This document shows, one piece after another, positions 17,711 to 26,515 of a DNA stretch of 64,000 nucleotides (positions are counted from its first letter, which is position 1; each line of letters begins with the position of its first letter). Below the pieces are notes generated by a model. It worked only from the letters and a program-made list of their open reading frames with translations. It ran no database searches and was not told the origin of the DNA. Both the position numbers and the translations under genes were made by a program. The stretch comes from JACVRW01 sp963813495. Lineage in GTDB: Bacteria; Actinomycetota; Thermoleophilia; Solirubrobacterales; Thermoleophilaceae. Where the stretch lies: assembly GCA_963813495.1 (NCBI GenBank), contig CAWEZC010000011.1, positions 1 through 64,000 of the forward strand, given 5' to 3'.

Positions 17711-18250
17711 TTATGGCGGCGTGCTCTCCGCGCTGCGGAGGCGCGCCAGCTCGGTGAGGAGCGCGACGCAGGCGACGATCGCCGCTGCTCCGGCCGCCGT
17801 GATTGCTGGCGATCGCGACACGTCGGCTTCGGCCGCGATTAGTACGAGGCCGCTCGCCGGGATCGCGGCTGCGGCGACTGCGAGGATGGCGAGCAGGCGC
17901 AGCCTGGAGACGCCCCCCTGTACCCGTTGCTGTATGCGCTCGTCGAGCGCCCAGTACGCGAGCTCGGCGGTGAGTAGCAGAGCGCTGCCGTAGATCGGCA
18001 CGGCGATGGCGCGGTCACCATCCGGGATCGCGTAGATGGCTCCCAGGACCAGCAGCGCGAACGGAATCGGCACGGGGCGTGTAGCAATGAGGGCAACCGA
18101 CAGCAGAATGATCGCCAACGCGGCGCCGGCCAGGACCGGCGCGCGGGGTTCGGCGTCGATCGCTGTCGTCGCGCCGAGCGCGACGGCGAGCGCGAGTGCG
18201 CCAGCTGCCGCGGCTAGGCGCGCGGGGCGGGTCGTGCGTGGCGTCGGAAC
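17711..18250 (-). CDS. Polytopic membrane protein of the MoxR/DUF58 locus (start uncertain)
   Basis: The frame carries at least four hydrophobic helices (LAAAAGALALAVALGATTAI, APVLAGAALAIILLSVALIA, IPFALLVLGAIYAI, and two near the end). It overlaps the 3' end of the DUF58 gene, as partner membrane genes do in such loci. No ATG, GTG or TTG exists in frame between about 18330 and the first helix; a CTG at 18301 is the nearest candidate. The start is therefore unresolved, and 18250 is only where membrane-like sequence begins. Role unknown. Confidence 0.5.
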   Translation of the reverse strand, partial: VPTPRTTRPARLAAAAGALALAVALGATTAIDAEPRAPVLAGAALAIILLSVALIATRPVPIPFALLVLGAIYAIPDGDRAIAVPIYGSALLLTAELAYWALDERIQQRVQGGVSRLRLLAILAVAAAAIPASGLVLIAAEADVSRSPAITAAGAAAIVACVALLTELARLRSAESTPP

Positions 18251-19488
18251 GTGGTCACCTCCTCGATCGCGAGCTCGAGGGATGTGCGCGGGTACTTCCA
18301 GACGGCGACGGGGACTCCGAGCGCCTCGAAGCGGGCGCGCAGTGTGTCGCGCTGCAAGCGCCAGAGGCGAAGAGGCAGCCGGCCGGAGCCGGCGTAGTCG
18401 GCGGGCGTGAGCGCCACGGGTGAGACCTCGATCACGGCGAGGTCGTAGCCGCGTGCGCGCAGGTCCAGCAGGGCCCCCATGCCGCGCGCGTCGAGCAGTG
18501 GGCTCAGCCCGAGCACGAGCGCCCGGGCCGGAAGCAGGCCGCGCGGCAGGTGCGTGACGTCTCGCCACGCGTAGCTGAGCGTGGCATCGCTGGCAAGCAA
18601 CGCGTCGACGATGCGATACAGCTGCCTGGTACCCGCGGTCGCCGTGAGCCAGTTCAGCGCGCCGCCGAAGCTCACGAGCGCGACTCGGTCGCGGCGCGCG
18701 AGGTAGGCGGAGGCAAGCGCGGCGGCGGCGTGGACCGCCGCGTCGAGTGTGCCCTCTTCCGCGTGCTCGGCGTCGGCGAACGTGTCGAGGAACAGGACGA
18801 CGTCGGCGCTTTGCTCCGGATGCTGCACGTTTACGTAAGGGACCCGGCGGCGCGACGTCGCGCGCCAGTTGATGCGCCGGACGCGGTCGCCCGGCACGAG
18901 CGGACGAAGATCGGCGAACTCGATGCCCTCGCCGCGTTCGCGAGACAGCTGGCTGCCCAGGACCGGTCGGGTTTGCAGCGATGCGATGAGTCTGCGCAGC
19001 CGGCCGACGCTGGGGTAGGCGCGAAGCTCACACGACGGACCCAGTAGGCCCTCGAGCGCGAGAGCGCCTAGCCGGTCGCGCGCGCGGACCACCGCGGGCC
19101 CCGCGCCGTGGACGCCCCAGCGGCTGACGGCCAGTTCGAACGCGATCTCACGCTGCTCGCCGCGGGGGAGCCAGAAAGCGATCGGGGTCGGGTCGGTTTG
19201 GAGCCGCGCCGTCGTCGGTAGGTGGAGCTCCACGCGGGCCGGGGCGCCGCCGTTGACGACCGTGACGGTCGCGCGTACCTGCTCGTCCTCAACGGCTCGT
19301 TGGCGGTCGAGCCCCAGTGTGCCATCCAGCGCCAGCGGTACCGATCCCGCCAGGACGACGGCGACGAGCAATATGAACGGCGTCGCGAGCGCCGCCAGCT
19401 CCGGGCGGCCCGCGGCAAGCGCCGTGACCAGGGCGATCGCGGCGAGCGCCGTGTAGGTCTGCAGTCGCGGCGAGGCCGAGCGCGTCAT
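18214..19488 (-). CDS. DUF58 domain protein
   Basis: The 424-residue protein starts at an ATG overlapping the moxR stop (ATGA). Two N-terminal transmembrane helices (about 11-50) are followed by a beta-rich region. The hallmark of DUF58 is LSRERGEGIEFADLRPLVPGDRVRRINWRATSRRRVPYVNVQ, followed by a von Willebrand A-like fold with DVVLFLDTFAD and DRVALVSFGG. DUF58 proteins are partners of MoxR AAA+ ATPases in envelope or assembly processes. The DxSxS MIDAS here reads FLDTF, so metal binding may be incomplete. Confidence 0.88.
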   Translation of the reverse strand: MTRSASPRLQTYTALAAIALVTALAAGRPELAALATPFILLVAVVLAGSVPLALDGTLGLDRQRAVEDEQVRATVTVVNGGAPARVELHLPTTARLQTDPTPIAFWLPRGEQREIAFELAVSRWGVHGAGPAVVRARDRLGALALEGLLGPSCELRAYPSVGRLRRLIASLQTRPVLGSQLSRERGEGIEFADLRPLVPGDRVRRINWRATSRRRVPYVNVQHPEQSADVVLFLDTFADAEHAEEGTLDAAVHAAAALASAYLARRDRVALVSFGGALNWLTATAGTRQLYRIVDALLASDATLSYAWRDVTHLPRGLLPARALVLGLSPLLDARGMGALLDLRARGYDLAVIEVSPVALTPADYAGSGRLPLRLWRLQRDTLRARFEALGVPVAVWKYPRTSLELAIEEVTTFRRHARPAPRA

Positions 19489-20468
19489 CGCGCCTCGTCG
19501 GGGGCGCGAACCGGGGGGGCCGGGCAGCTGTCGAGACAGTCGCCGATCACGTCGTCGGCGTTGACGCGCTGGATCCACAGCTCGGGGCGCAGCGTGATGC
19601 GGTGCGCGAGCGCCGGCACCGCGATCTGCTTTACGTCGTCCGGTGTGACGAAGTCGCGCCCGTCAAGCCCGGCCTTCGCCCGCGCCAGCTTGAGCAGCGC
19701 CAGCGTGCCGCGTGGGCTGGCGCCGACCTGGACCTGGGCGCTCTCACGCGTCGCGGTAACGAGGTCGACGGCGTAACCGAGGATGCCGGCGTCGGCGTGC
19801 ACCTGCTCAACTGCGCGCTGCATCGCCAGCAGCTCGTCGCGGTCGACCACTATGTCCAGCTCGACCTCGTCCTGGCCGCGCTCCAGGCGCCGCGCGAGTA
19901 GCTCCAGCTCCGCCGTGCGGTCGGGGTACCCGACGCGGATGCGCAGCAGGAAGCGGTCCAGCTGCGCCTCGGGGAGCGGATAGGTCCCCTCGTACTCGAT
20001 CGGGTTCTGAGTCGCCATCACCAGGAACGGGCGCTCGAGCGCGCGGGTGCCGTCCTCGCTGGTTACCTGGCGTTCCTGCATCGCCTCCAACAGCGCCGCC
20101 TGGGTCTTCGGCGGCGCGCGGTTGATCTCGTCACCGAGCAAGACGTGGGTGAAGATCGGGCCTGGCTGGAAGCGGAGCTCCCCGCTGCGCTGGTCGTAGA
20201 TCGTCGAGCCGGTCACGTCCGAAGGCATCAGGTCCGGTGTGAACTGCACGCGGGCGAAGCGCAGATCGGTGACGGCCGCGAAGGACCGCGCCATCAGCGT
20301 CTTGGCGAGGCCGGGATTGTCCTCGATCAGCACGTGCCCGTCAGCCAGCAGGCCGAGCAGCGCGAGCTCGAGCACGTCGCGCTTGCCGACAACGGCACGC
20401 TCCACCTCGTCGAGGATCCGGGCGGCTCGCTTGCCGAGCTCGGCCTGGTCGCCCGACCCGTCGTTCAC
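19485..20468 (-). CDS. MoxR-family AAA+ ATPase
   Basis: The 327-residue protein starts at the GTG at 20468, which overlaps the preceding stop (GTGA). It shows the MoxR layout: VVGKRDVLELALLGLLADGHVLIEDNPGLAKT (Walker A about 49-57), FTPDLMPSDVTG, LLGDEINRAPPKTQAALLEAMQERQVT (Walker B and sensor region), MATQNPIEYEGTYPLPEAQLDRFL, and a C-terminal lid with a winged-helix-like end. MoxR ATPases are chaperone-like remodelers working with DUF58/VWA partners. A longer reading frame upstream is nonsense. Confidence 0.9.
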   Translation of the reverse strand: MNDGSGDQAELGKRAARILDEVERAVVGKRDVLELALLGLLADGHVLIEDNPGLAKTLMARSFAAVTDLRFARVQFTPDLMPSDVTGSTIYDQRSGELRFQPGPIFTHVLLGDEINRAPPKTQAALLEAMQERQVTSEDGTRALERPFLVMATQNPIEYEGTYPLPEAQLDRFLLRIRVGYPDRTAELELLARRLERGQDEVELDIVVDRDELLAMQRAVEQVHADAGILGYAVDLVTATRESAQVQVGASPRGTLALLKLARAKAGLDGRDFVTPDDVKQIAVPALAHRITLRPELWIQRVNADDVIGDCLDSCPAPPVRAPDEAR

Positions 20469-20890
20469 AGTGCCTCCAGCGCGTCGAGCATCTCCTCGAG
20501 TTCGTGAGGTGAGATGCCGGGGGCGTCGCGATCCGACGGCGGCGGGCGGTTGGGACGCACGAGCTCCCACGTGGTGGACCCGAGCAGGCGCCGGGCCTCG
20601 GCGACGTCCCGACCCAGCCGCAGGCCGCGCCGGGCCAGGCGCACCTCGGCGATCTCGATCAGGACTGGCCGCAAGCGGGTGTGCGCGTCCAGGGCGCTCG
20701 AGCCAGACCATTCCACCACGCGTTCGAGCCGCACGAGCTGGGCCGGCCACAGCTGCGTCGTCACGCGCGGCCGCAACGCGGGCTCGAACACCGGCCGGCC
20801 CGCCGGCAGACGAAGAGCGAGCACGCCGAGGCAGATCGCCGTCCCGAAGCCGCCGACGACGATCAACGTCACCTCGACGGCCAGCCTCAC
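20465..20890 (-). CDS. Small single-pass membrane protein of the MoxR operon
   Basis: The 141-residue protein begins at a GTG (20890) behind GAAGAGG. It starts VRLAVEVTLIVVGGFGTAICLGVLALRLP, one transmembrane helix. A cytoplasmic helical part follows (LVRLERVVEWSGSSALDAHTRLRPVLIEIAEVRLARRGL) and it ends HELEEMLDALEAL. Proteins of this shape commonly sit first in actinobacterial MoxR-DUF58 operons; function unknown. It overlaps moxR by four bases, so the two are probably translationally coupled. Confidence 0.7.
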   Translation of the reverse strand: MRLAVEVTLIVVGGFGTAICLGVLALRLPAGRPVFEPALRPRVTTQLWPAQLVRLERVVEWSGSSALDAHTRLRPVLIEIAEVRLARRGLRLGRDVAEARRLLGSTTWELVRPNRPPPSDRDAPGISPHELEEMLDALEAL

Positions 20891-20915
20891 CGCGCAACCT
20901 CTTCGCAGCCCGGGG

Positions 20916-21305
20916 CTAGCGGGGGAGGCCGCTGGTGCCTTCCTCGGGCCCGCCGTCGTAGCGGATGCCGAGCGATGGGGTCGTCGCGGCACTCGAGCGC
21001 TGGATGCCGCGGCTGCCTTCCTCGGGTCCGCCGTCGTAGCGGCTGCTCGGGAGCTGGGCCGTGACGACGGCGCGGCTGCCTTCCTCGGGTCCGCCGTCGT
21101 AGCGGGTGCTGCCGGTCGGGCTGGGCGCGCTTAGCTGCGTTGCCGAGCCGGCGCTGGTGTCAGCGTCGTCGTTGATGGCGAGAATCACGACGGCGGCGGT
21201 GAGGCCGACGACGGCGATCATCGCGATGATGAGCAGCGCTCGCACGTGCACGTAGCGCGAGCGAAGGACAACCGCAGGGTGCTGCGGGGAGATCGAATGG
21301 CTCAT
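20916..21305 (-). CDS. Small membrane protein with three RYDGGPEEG repeats
   Basis: The 129-residue protein starts at the ATG at 21305 behind GGAGG. It has a short cytoplasmic head (MSHSISPQHPAVVLRSRYVHVR), one transmembrane helix (about 24-47, ALLIIAMIAVVGLTAAVVILAI) and an outside tail with three copies of RYDGGPEEG(S/T)R/S separated by 15-20 variable residues. The DNA copies of the repeat are nearly identical, showing recent duplication or strong constraint. It is divergent from the giant SARP-WD40 gene, sharing a 190-bp promoter region. I know no function for this motif; a ligand or docking tag is speculation. Confidence 0.75.
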   Translation of the reverse strand: MSHSISPQHPAVVLRSRYVHVRALLIIAMIAVVGLTAAVVILAINDDADTSAGSATQLSAPSPTGSTRYDGGPEEGSRAVVTAQLPSSRYDGGPEEGSRGIQRSSAATTPSLGIRYDGGPEEGTSGLPR

Positions 21306-21495
21306 GACTGCCTCCTTCGCGGGGGCGGCCAGCTTGACGGCCAGCCCGGTTGGGTGTGCCTCCGCGTCGAGTGACGATCGTCTGCGGTGGTGCCTGCGGC
21401 GTGGCAAAACTGCGGTAAAAGCGTGGCCGGGACAGCTTGTGGGCTGAGGTACCGCCCTGTACGTTGGCCTAATCGGCTCGCGCCCAGGGATTGGC

Positions 21496-24400
21496 ATGGA
21501 GTTCCGCATCCTCGGTCACTTGGAGGCCGTCGACGAGGGCCGCATTGTCACGCCGCGCGGGGACAAGCAGCGTTCGCTGTTGGCGCTGCTCGTGCTCCAC
21601 GCCAACGAGACGCTCAGCACCGACCGGCTGATCGACGAGCTGTGGGGAGAGCATCCGCCCACAACCGCCGCGAAGACGCTGCAGGTCCACATCTCCAACC
21701 TGCGCAAGACGCTCGCGGGGGAGACCAACAACGACTCAGGCGACATCATCGTGACCCGCGACCGCGGCTACGAGCTAAGGCTCGATCCGGAGCGTCTCGA
21801 CTCGCACCAATTCGAGCTGCTGGTCGCCGAGGGCAGAGGCGAGCTGGCCCAGGGCCGCCCCGAGCGCGCCGTTCGGGCGCTCGAGCGGGCGCTCTCGCTA
21901 TGGGGCGGCCCGCCCCTCGCGGACGTCGCGTACGAGCCATTCGCCGAGCGCGAGGTCGCTCGGCTGGCAGACTTGCGGACCGCCGCGCTCGAGCAGCTCG
22001 TGGAGGCGCAGCTGGAGCTGGGCCGCCATGACGAGGTGGTGCCACAGCTAGAGGCGCTGATCCGCGAGCATCCGTACCGGGAGCGCCTGCGTGCGCAGCT
22101 GATGCTCGCCCTCTACCGCTGCGACCGGCAAGCGGAGGCGCTGCAGGTCTACCACGATGCCAGGAGAAGCTTGGTCGAGCAGCTGGGAATCGAGCCGGGG
22201 GAGCATCTGCGTGACCTAGAGCGGGCGATACTCGCGCAGGATCCGGCCCTTTCCTCACCGGCGGTGGAGGCGGCCGAGCTGCCACCGGAGCTCGACGCGG
22301 GTACGCTGCTGGCGGGTCGAGAGGCGGAGCTGGAGTGGCTGCGTGGGCACTGGCGGCGGGCCCAGAGCGGCGCCGGCCGGGCCGTGCTGGTCGCGGGCGC
22401 GCGGGGGATGGGTAAGACACGGTTGGCGGCCGAGCTGGCCGGTGAGCTGCAGCGCGACGGAGGCGAGGTGCTCTACATGTCCGGCGCGGGCGAGCCAGAC
22501 GGGGCGCGCGCAGCGCTGGCGCGCGCGCGCGGAGCGCGACGGCCGATGCTGCTGGTGTTCGATGACGTCGACCGCGCGGCCGAGGAGCAGTTGGCCTGGC
22601 TCGGCGAGCTCGTGGTGGAGCTGGCCGGGCTGCCGGTGCTCGTGTTGGCGACCAGTGAGGCCCCCGCGCTCTCCACTCGGCTGCGCGTCGACGCGACGCT
22701 GGAGCTCGCGCCGCTCGATCCCGACGGCGTGCGCGCCGTGGCGCAGCTCTATGCCGGGGGGCGCGACGACCTGAGCGTCGCCGTCGAGCACCTCGCTGAG
22801 GTGAGCGGCGGGGTCCCACAGCGCGTGCACCGCGCAGCGAGTGATTGGGCGCGCGCCGAGGCGTCGCGCCGGCTGGGCGCGGCCGCAGATCGCGCGGCGG
22901 GTGAGCGCAAGGGCTTGCGCGTTGCGGAGGACGACCTCGCGAGCGACGTCGTGGAGCTGCAGGCGGTCCGCCAGCGCGCCGGGCTGGAGGACGCCGAACG
23001 GGTCGTCGTAGCCTGCCCCTTTAAAGGGCTCGCCTCGTTCGATGTGGAGGACGCCGAGGTCTTCTTCGGTCGGGAGCGGCTCGTGGCCGAGATGGTGGCG
23101 CGCCTGGCGGGCGCGCCGCTGATGGGCATCGTGGGGCCGTCGGGCAGCGGCAAGTCCTCGGCGCTGCGGGCCGGGCTGCTCGCCGCCGTGGCCGGCGGCG
23201 TGCTGCCGGGCAGTGAGGGCTGGGCGCTGGCGGTGCTGCGTCCGGGCGAGCATCCGCTGCGCGCGCTCGAGCAGGCGACCGCTGAGACCGCGCCGCGAGA
23301 CCGGCTGATCATCGCTGTCGATCAGTTCGAGGAGACGTTCGCGACCTGCGGCGACGAATCCGAGCGCGGGGCGTTCATCGACGCGCTCGTCAGCACTGGT
23401 CGCGACCGGCGCGGACGGGCGTCCGTGCTCGTGGCCGTGCGCGCCGACTTCTACGGCCGGTGTGCCGCCTATCCCGAGCTGTCGCGCCTGCTTGGCGCCA
23501 ACCACGTGCTGGTCGGACCGATGCGCCGCGGCGAGCTGCGCCGCGCGATCGAGCTGCCCGCGCGCCGCGCCGGCCTCCGCGTCGAGCCGGAGCTCGTCGA
23601 TGCGCTGGTCGCCGACGTCGAGGGCGAACCGGGGGCGCTGCCGCTGCTGTCCACATCGCTGCTGGAGCTGTGGCAGCGTCGCGATGGCCAGCGCTTGCAG
23701 ATGAGTGCCTACGAGCACGTCGGCGGCGTGCAGGGCGCGGTGGCGCGGCTGGCCGAGGGGGCTTATGAACGGCTCGCCCCGGATCGCCGGCGACTCGCCC
23801 GGCGGATCCTGCTGCGGCTGGCCGGCCCGGCTGAAGGCCAGGCGGTCGTGCGCCGGCGCGTGCCGCTGGTTGAGCTCGATAGCGGGCGCGACCTTCGCGT
23901 GGCCGAGGTACTGGCCATGTTGGCGCAAGAGCGACTGGTCACCATCGGCGAGGGTGAGGTCGAAGTCGCGCACGAGGCGCTGTTGCGTGAGTGGCCGCGC
24001 CTGCGTGGCTGGCTGGAGGAGGACGCCGAGGGTCGCCGTGTGCAGCTCCAGCTAGGCGCTGCGGCGCGCGCCTGGGAGGTGGGCGGGCGGGACCCGGAAG
24101 AGCTCTATCGCGGTGCGCGCCTGGCGCCGGCGCTGGATTGGTCGGTCGCCCATCGGGGCGAACTCAACACGAGCGAGCGCGACTTCCTGGACGAAAGTCG
24201 TGCGGCAAGCGAGAGTTCGCACCGTCGCCTACGCGCCGCGCTGGCAGGCGTCGCCGCGCTGCTCATAGTCGCAGTGATCGCCAGCCTCGTTGCGCTCAAC
24301 CAGCGCGGCAACGCCAGAGACGAGGCAGTCGCAGCCGACGCTCAGCGGCTAGGCGCGCAAGCGCTCGTGGAAGACGACTTGGACCGCTCACTGCTGCTCG

Positions 24401-26430
24401 CCCGCCAAGGCGTCGCGCTCGCCGACACCGTGCAGACGCGCGGCAACCTCCTGGCGGCGCTGCTCAAGAGCCCGGCGGCGATAGGCGTGCTCCGTGGCGA
24501 CGGCGACCGGCTGATCAGCCTCGACCTCAGCCCCGACGAGCGTACCCTCGCGTTTGTCGACCACGACGGCACGCTGACCTTCGTTGACGCGCGCACTCGG
24601 CGATCGACAGGCCGACCTTCGACCGTCTCCGGCCTCGCCGGCGTCATCACCGACGCGGTGCTCAGGCCCGACGTGCGCTTCAGCCCCAGCGGCTCACGGG
24701 TCGCGGTCGGCGGCGGCGAGCCCGTCATCCTAGACGCTCGCACCCATCGCGTGCTCGCCCCGCTCCGCATCGGGCGCGACCGGATCATGTACGCCATACG
24801 CTTCTCGCCCGATGGAGGCACGCTGTTCGGCGCCATCGCGCTCCCACCGGGCGGCGGCACGATCATCCAGCGCTTCGACACGCGCACCGGCCGGCCACTC
24901 GGCGGGGAGAGGCACGCCAGCAACGACCTCGTGACGTTGATGCTCACCCGCGATGGCCGACGCCTCGTGACGACCCGATTCGACGAGGACACGGTGATCA
25001 GCGACGCCAGCACCCTGCGCCCGCTGCGACGCCTGCCCGTCGGCGCGGAGCAGGCGGCCCTGAGCCCCGACGATCGCACGTTGCTGGTCGGCGGCCGCGA
25101 CGGATCGGTGCGCTTTCTCGACCTGAACACAGGCAAGTTGCGCCGAGCCTCCGGACGACACACGGGCGCCGTCGTGGAGTCGGCGTTCAGCGAGGACGGG
25201 CGTACCGCGATCACCGCCGGCGAGGATGGCCAGCTCATCGTCTGGGACGTCAAGCGGGCCGCAGCCGGCGAGGCGCTTGAGGGCCACGCCGGGCAGATCA
25301 CCGGACTGGCGATCAGTCGCGACAGCTCGACGCTATACACCACCGGCCTAGACGGCAAAGTTCTGATCTGGGATCTCGCCGGCGCTCGCCGCCTGGGCCG
25401 CTCGTTCGAGGCCGGCCGCAACAGCCCGGACGTGCCGCGGTTCGCCCTGAGTCCCGACGGCCGCGTACTCGCCCTTGGGCAGGTGGACGGGACTGTCGCC
25501 CTGGTCGACGCCCGGACGCTGCGGGGGCTCTCGGAGTTCCGCGTGGTCCCGAAGGGTCCGGTCAGGGGCATGGGATACGTGCCGCGCGGCAGGCTGCTGG
25601 TCGTCGGCGGCGACGACGGTTTCCTCGCCCTGGTCGACCCACGCCGCGGACAGGTCGTCAAGCGGCTGGCCGGCCACGGCGAGAAGGTCTTCACGCCCAG
25701 CTTCAGCGCCGACGGACGTCTGATGGCGACCGCGAGCGACGACGCTGGCGACCGAAGCGACGGCGTCGTTCGCTTGTGGACGCTTCCCTCAGGCGCCCCG
25801 GCCGGGCGTCCGCTGCGCTACCCGACGGTTGGGGACATATCGCTCAGCCCCGACGGGCGCACGCTGGTTGTCACGCACCCGCCAACAGGGGGGGTCGAGA
25901 TCGTCGATGTGGCCCAGCGCCGACGCCGCGCGTCGCTGTTGGGGGCCGAGACGGTGTGGGACCTCGCGCGCTTCACGCCCGACGGCCGCCACGTGGTGGG
26001 GGGCAGCTACAAGGGCTGGGCGCGGCTGTGGTCCGTCGAGGAGCCAGGCGCCTACAACTTCGCCGACGAATGGGAGCCGGCCAGCCGCAGGTTCACCGGC
26101 CACGCCGGCCGAGTGGAGTCGCAGTCGATCAGTCCCGATGGGCACACCCTCGCCACGGGCAGCCGCGACGGCACCGTTCGCTTGTGGGACCTGCGGACGC
26201 AGCAGGCGCTCGGCGCCGCGCTGCCCGGCCTGCCGAACCGCTATCTGCTCCCCGAATTCACACCCGACGGCGCCCATCTGTTCGCCCTCACCAACGCCGG
26301 CCGCGCCTACCGCTGGGACGTTCGCCCGGCCTCATGGGCACGACACACCTGCGCCGTGGCCGGCCGCCGGCTCACCCGAAGCGAGTGGCGCGACGCGCTC
26401 CCCGAGCGTGACTACAACCCCGCCTGCTGA
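21496..26430 (+). CDS. SARP-family (OmpR-like/BTAD) regulator fused to STAND ATPase and WD40 propellers
   Basis: The 1,644-residue protein has, in order, an OmpR-type winged-helix DNA-binding domain (1-95, MEFRILGHLEAV..., LQVHISNLRKTL) and a bacterial transcriptional activation domain (about 98-250). A first P-loop region follows (Walker A GARGMGKT near 300), then an nSTAND-type NTPase starting PFKGLASFDVEDAEVFFGRE (about 506; Walker A GPSGSGKSS near 546). After one transmembrane helix (about 913-935, ALLIVAVIASLVALNQRGNA), many WD40 repeats run from about 990 to the end (SPDGRTL / VWD-like units). The order resembles actinobacterial SARP-STAND-WD40 signal integrators. The transmembrane helix between an intracellular DNA-binding/ATPase part and the propellers implies envelope sensing, although topology could also keep both parts inside. 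Confidence 0.92.
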   Translation: MEFRILGHLEAVDEGRIVTPRGDKQRSLLALLVLHANETLSTDRLIDELWGEHPPTTAAKTLQVHISNLRKTLAGETNNDSGDIIVTRDRGYELRLDPERLDSHQFELLVAEGRGELAQGRPERAVRALERALSLWGGPPLADVAYEPFAEREVARLADLRTAALEQLVEAQLELGRHDEVVPQLEALIREHPYRERLRAQLMLALYRCDRQAEALQVYHDARRSLVEQLGIEPGEHLRDLERAILAQDPALSSPAVEAAELPPELDAGTLLAGREAELEWLRGHWRRAQSGAGRAVLVAGARGMGKTRLAAELAGELQRDGGEVLYMSGAGEPDGARAALARARGARRPMLLVFDDVDRAAEEQLAWLGELVVELAGLPVLVLATSEAPALSTRLRVDATLELAPLDPDGVRAVAQLYAGGRDDLSVAVEHLAEVSGGVPQRVHRAASDWARAEASRRLGAAADRAAGERKGLRVAEDDLASDVVELQAVRQRAGLEDAERVVVACPFKGLASFDVEDAEVFFGRERLVAEMVARLAGAPLMGIVGPSGSGKSSALRAGLLAAVAGGVLPGSEGWALAVLRPGEHPLRALEQATAETAPRDRLIIAVDQFEETFATCGDESERGAFIDALVSTGRDRRGRASVLVAVRADFYGRCAAYPELSRLLGANHVLVGPMRRGELRRAIELPARRAGLRVEPELVDALVADVEGEPGALPLLSTSLLELWQRRDGQRLQMSAYEHVGGVQGAVARLAEGAYERLAPDRRRLARRILLRLAGPAEGQAVVRRRVPLVELDSGRDLRVAEVLAMLAQERLVTIGEGEVEVAHEALLREWPRLRGWLEEDAEGRRVQLQLGAAARAWEVGGRDPEELYRGARLAPALDWSVAHRGELNTSERDFLDESRAASESSHRRLRAALAGVAALLIVAVIASLVALNQRGNARDEAVAADAQRLGAQALVEDDLDRSLLLARQGVALADTVQTRGNLLAALLKSPAAIGVLRGDGDRLISLDLSPDERTLAFVDHDGTLTFVDARTRRSTGRPSTVSGLAGVITDAVLRPDVRFSPSGSRVAVGGGEPVILDARTHRVLAPLRIGRDRIMYAIRFSPDGGTLFGAIALPPGGGTIIQRFDTRTGRPLGGERHASNDLVTLMLTRDGRRLVTTRFDEDTVISDASTLRPLRRLPVGAEQAALSPDDRTLLVGGRDGSVRFLDLNTGKLRRASGRHTGAVVESAFSEDGRTAITAGEDGQLIVWDVKRAAAGEALEGHAGQITGLAISRDSSTLYTTGLDGKVLIWDLAGARRLGRSFEAGRNSPDVPRFALSPDGRVLALGQVDGTVALVDARTLRGLSEFRVVPKGPVRGMGYVPRGRLLVVGGDDGFLALVDPRRGQVVKRLAGHGEKVFTPSFSADGRLMATASDDAGDRSDGVVRLWTLPSGAPAGRPLRYPTVGDISLSPDGRTLVVTHPPTGGVEIVDVAQRRRRASLLGAETVWDLARFTPDGRHVVGGSYKGWARLWSVEEPGAYNFADEWEPASRRFTGHAGRVESQSISPDGHTLATGSRDGTVRLWDLRTQQALGAALPGLPNRYLLPEFTPDGAHLFALTNAGRAYRWDVRPASWARHTCAVAGRRLTRSEWRDALPERDYNPAC

Positions 26431-26515
26431 GCGTCACCGTGCTACGCGCGATGGCCTTCGTCTAGGACGCGGCCGCCGGATCCTTGGGGGGTCTCCTCGC
26501 CAGGGGAGACACGCC

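Noticed and set aside
19485..20897. 470-residue version of the MoxR protein
   Set aside because: Residues before the GTG at 20468 are nonsense overlapping the upstream small membrane gene in another frame.
22255..23973. Long minus-strand open frames under the SARP-WD40 gene
   Set aside because: They are shadows in GC-rich coding DNA without protein-like composition.
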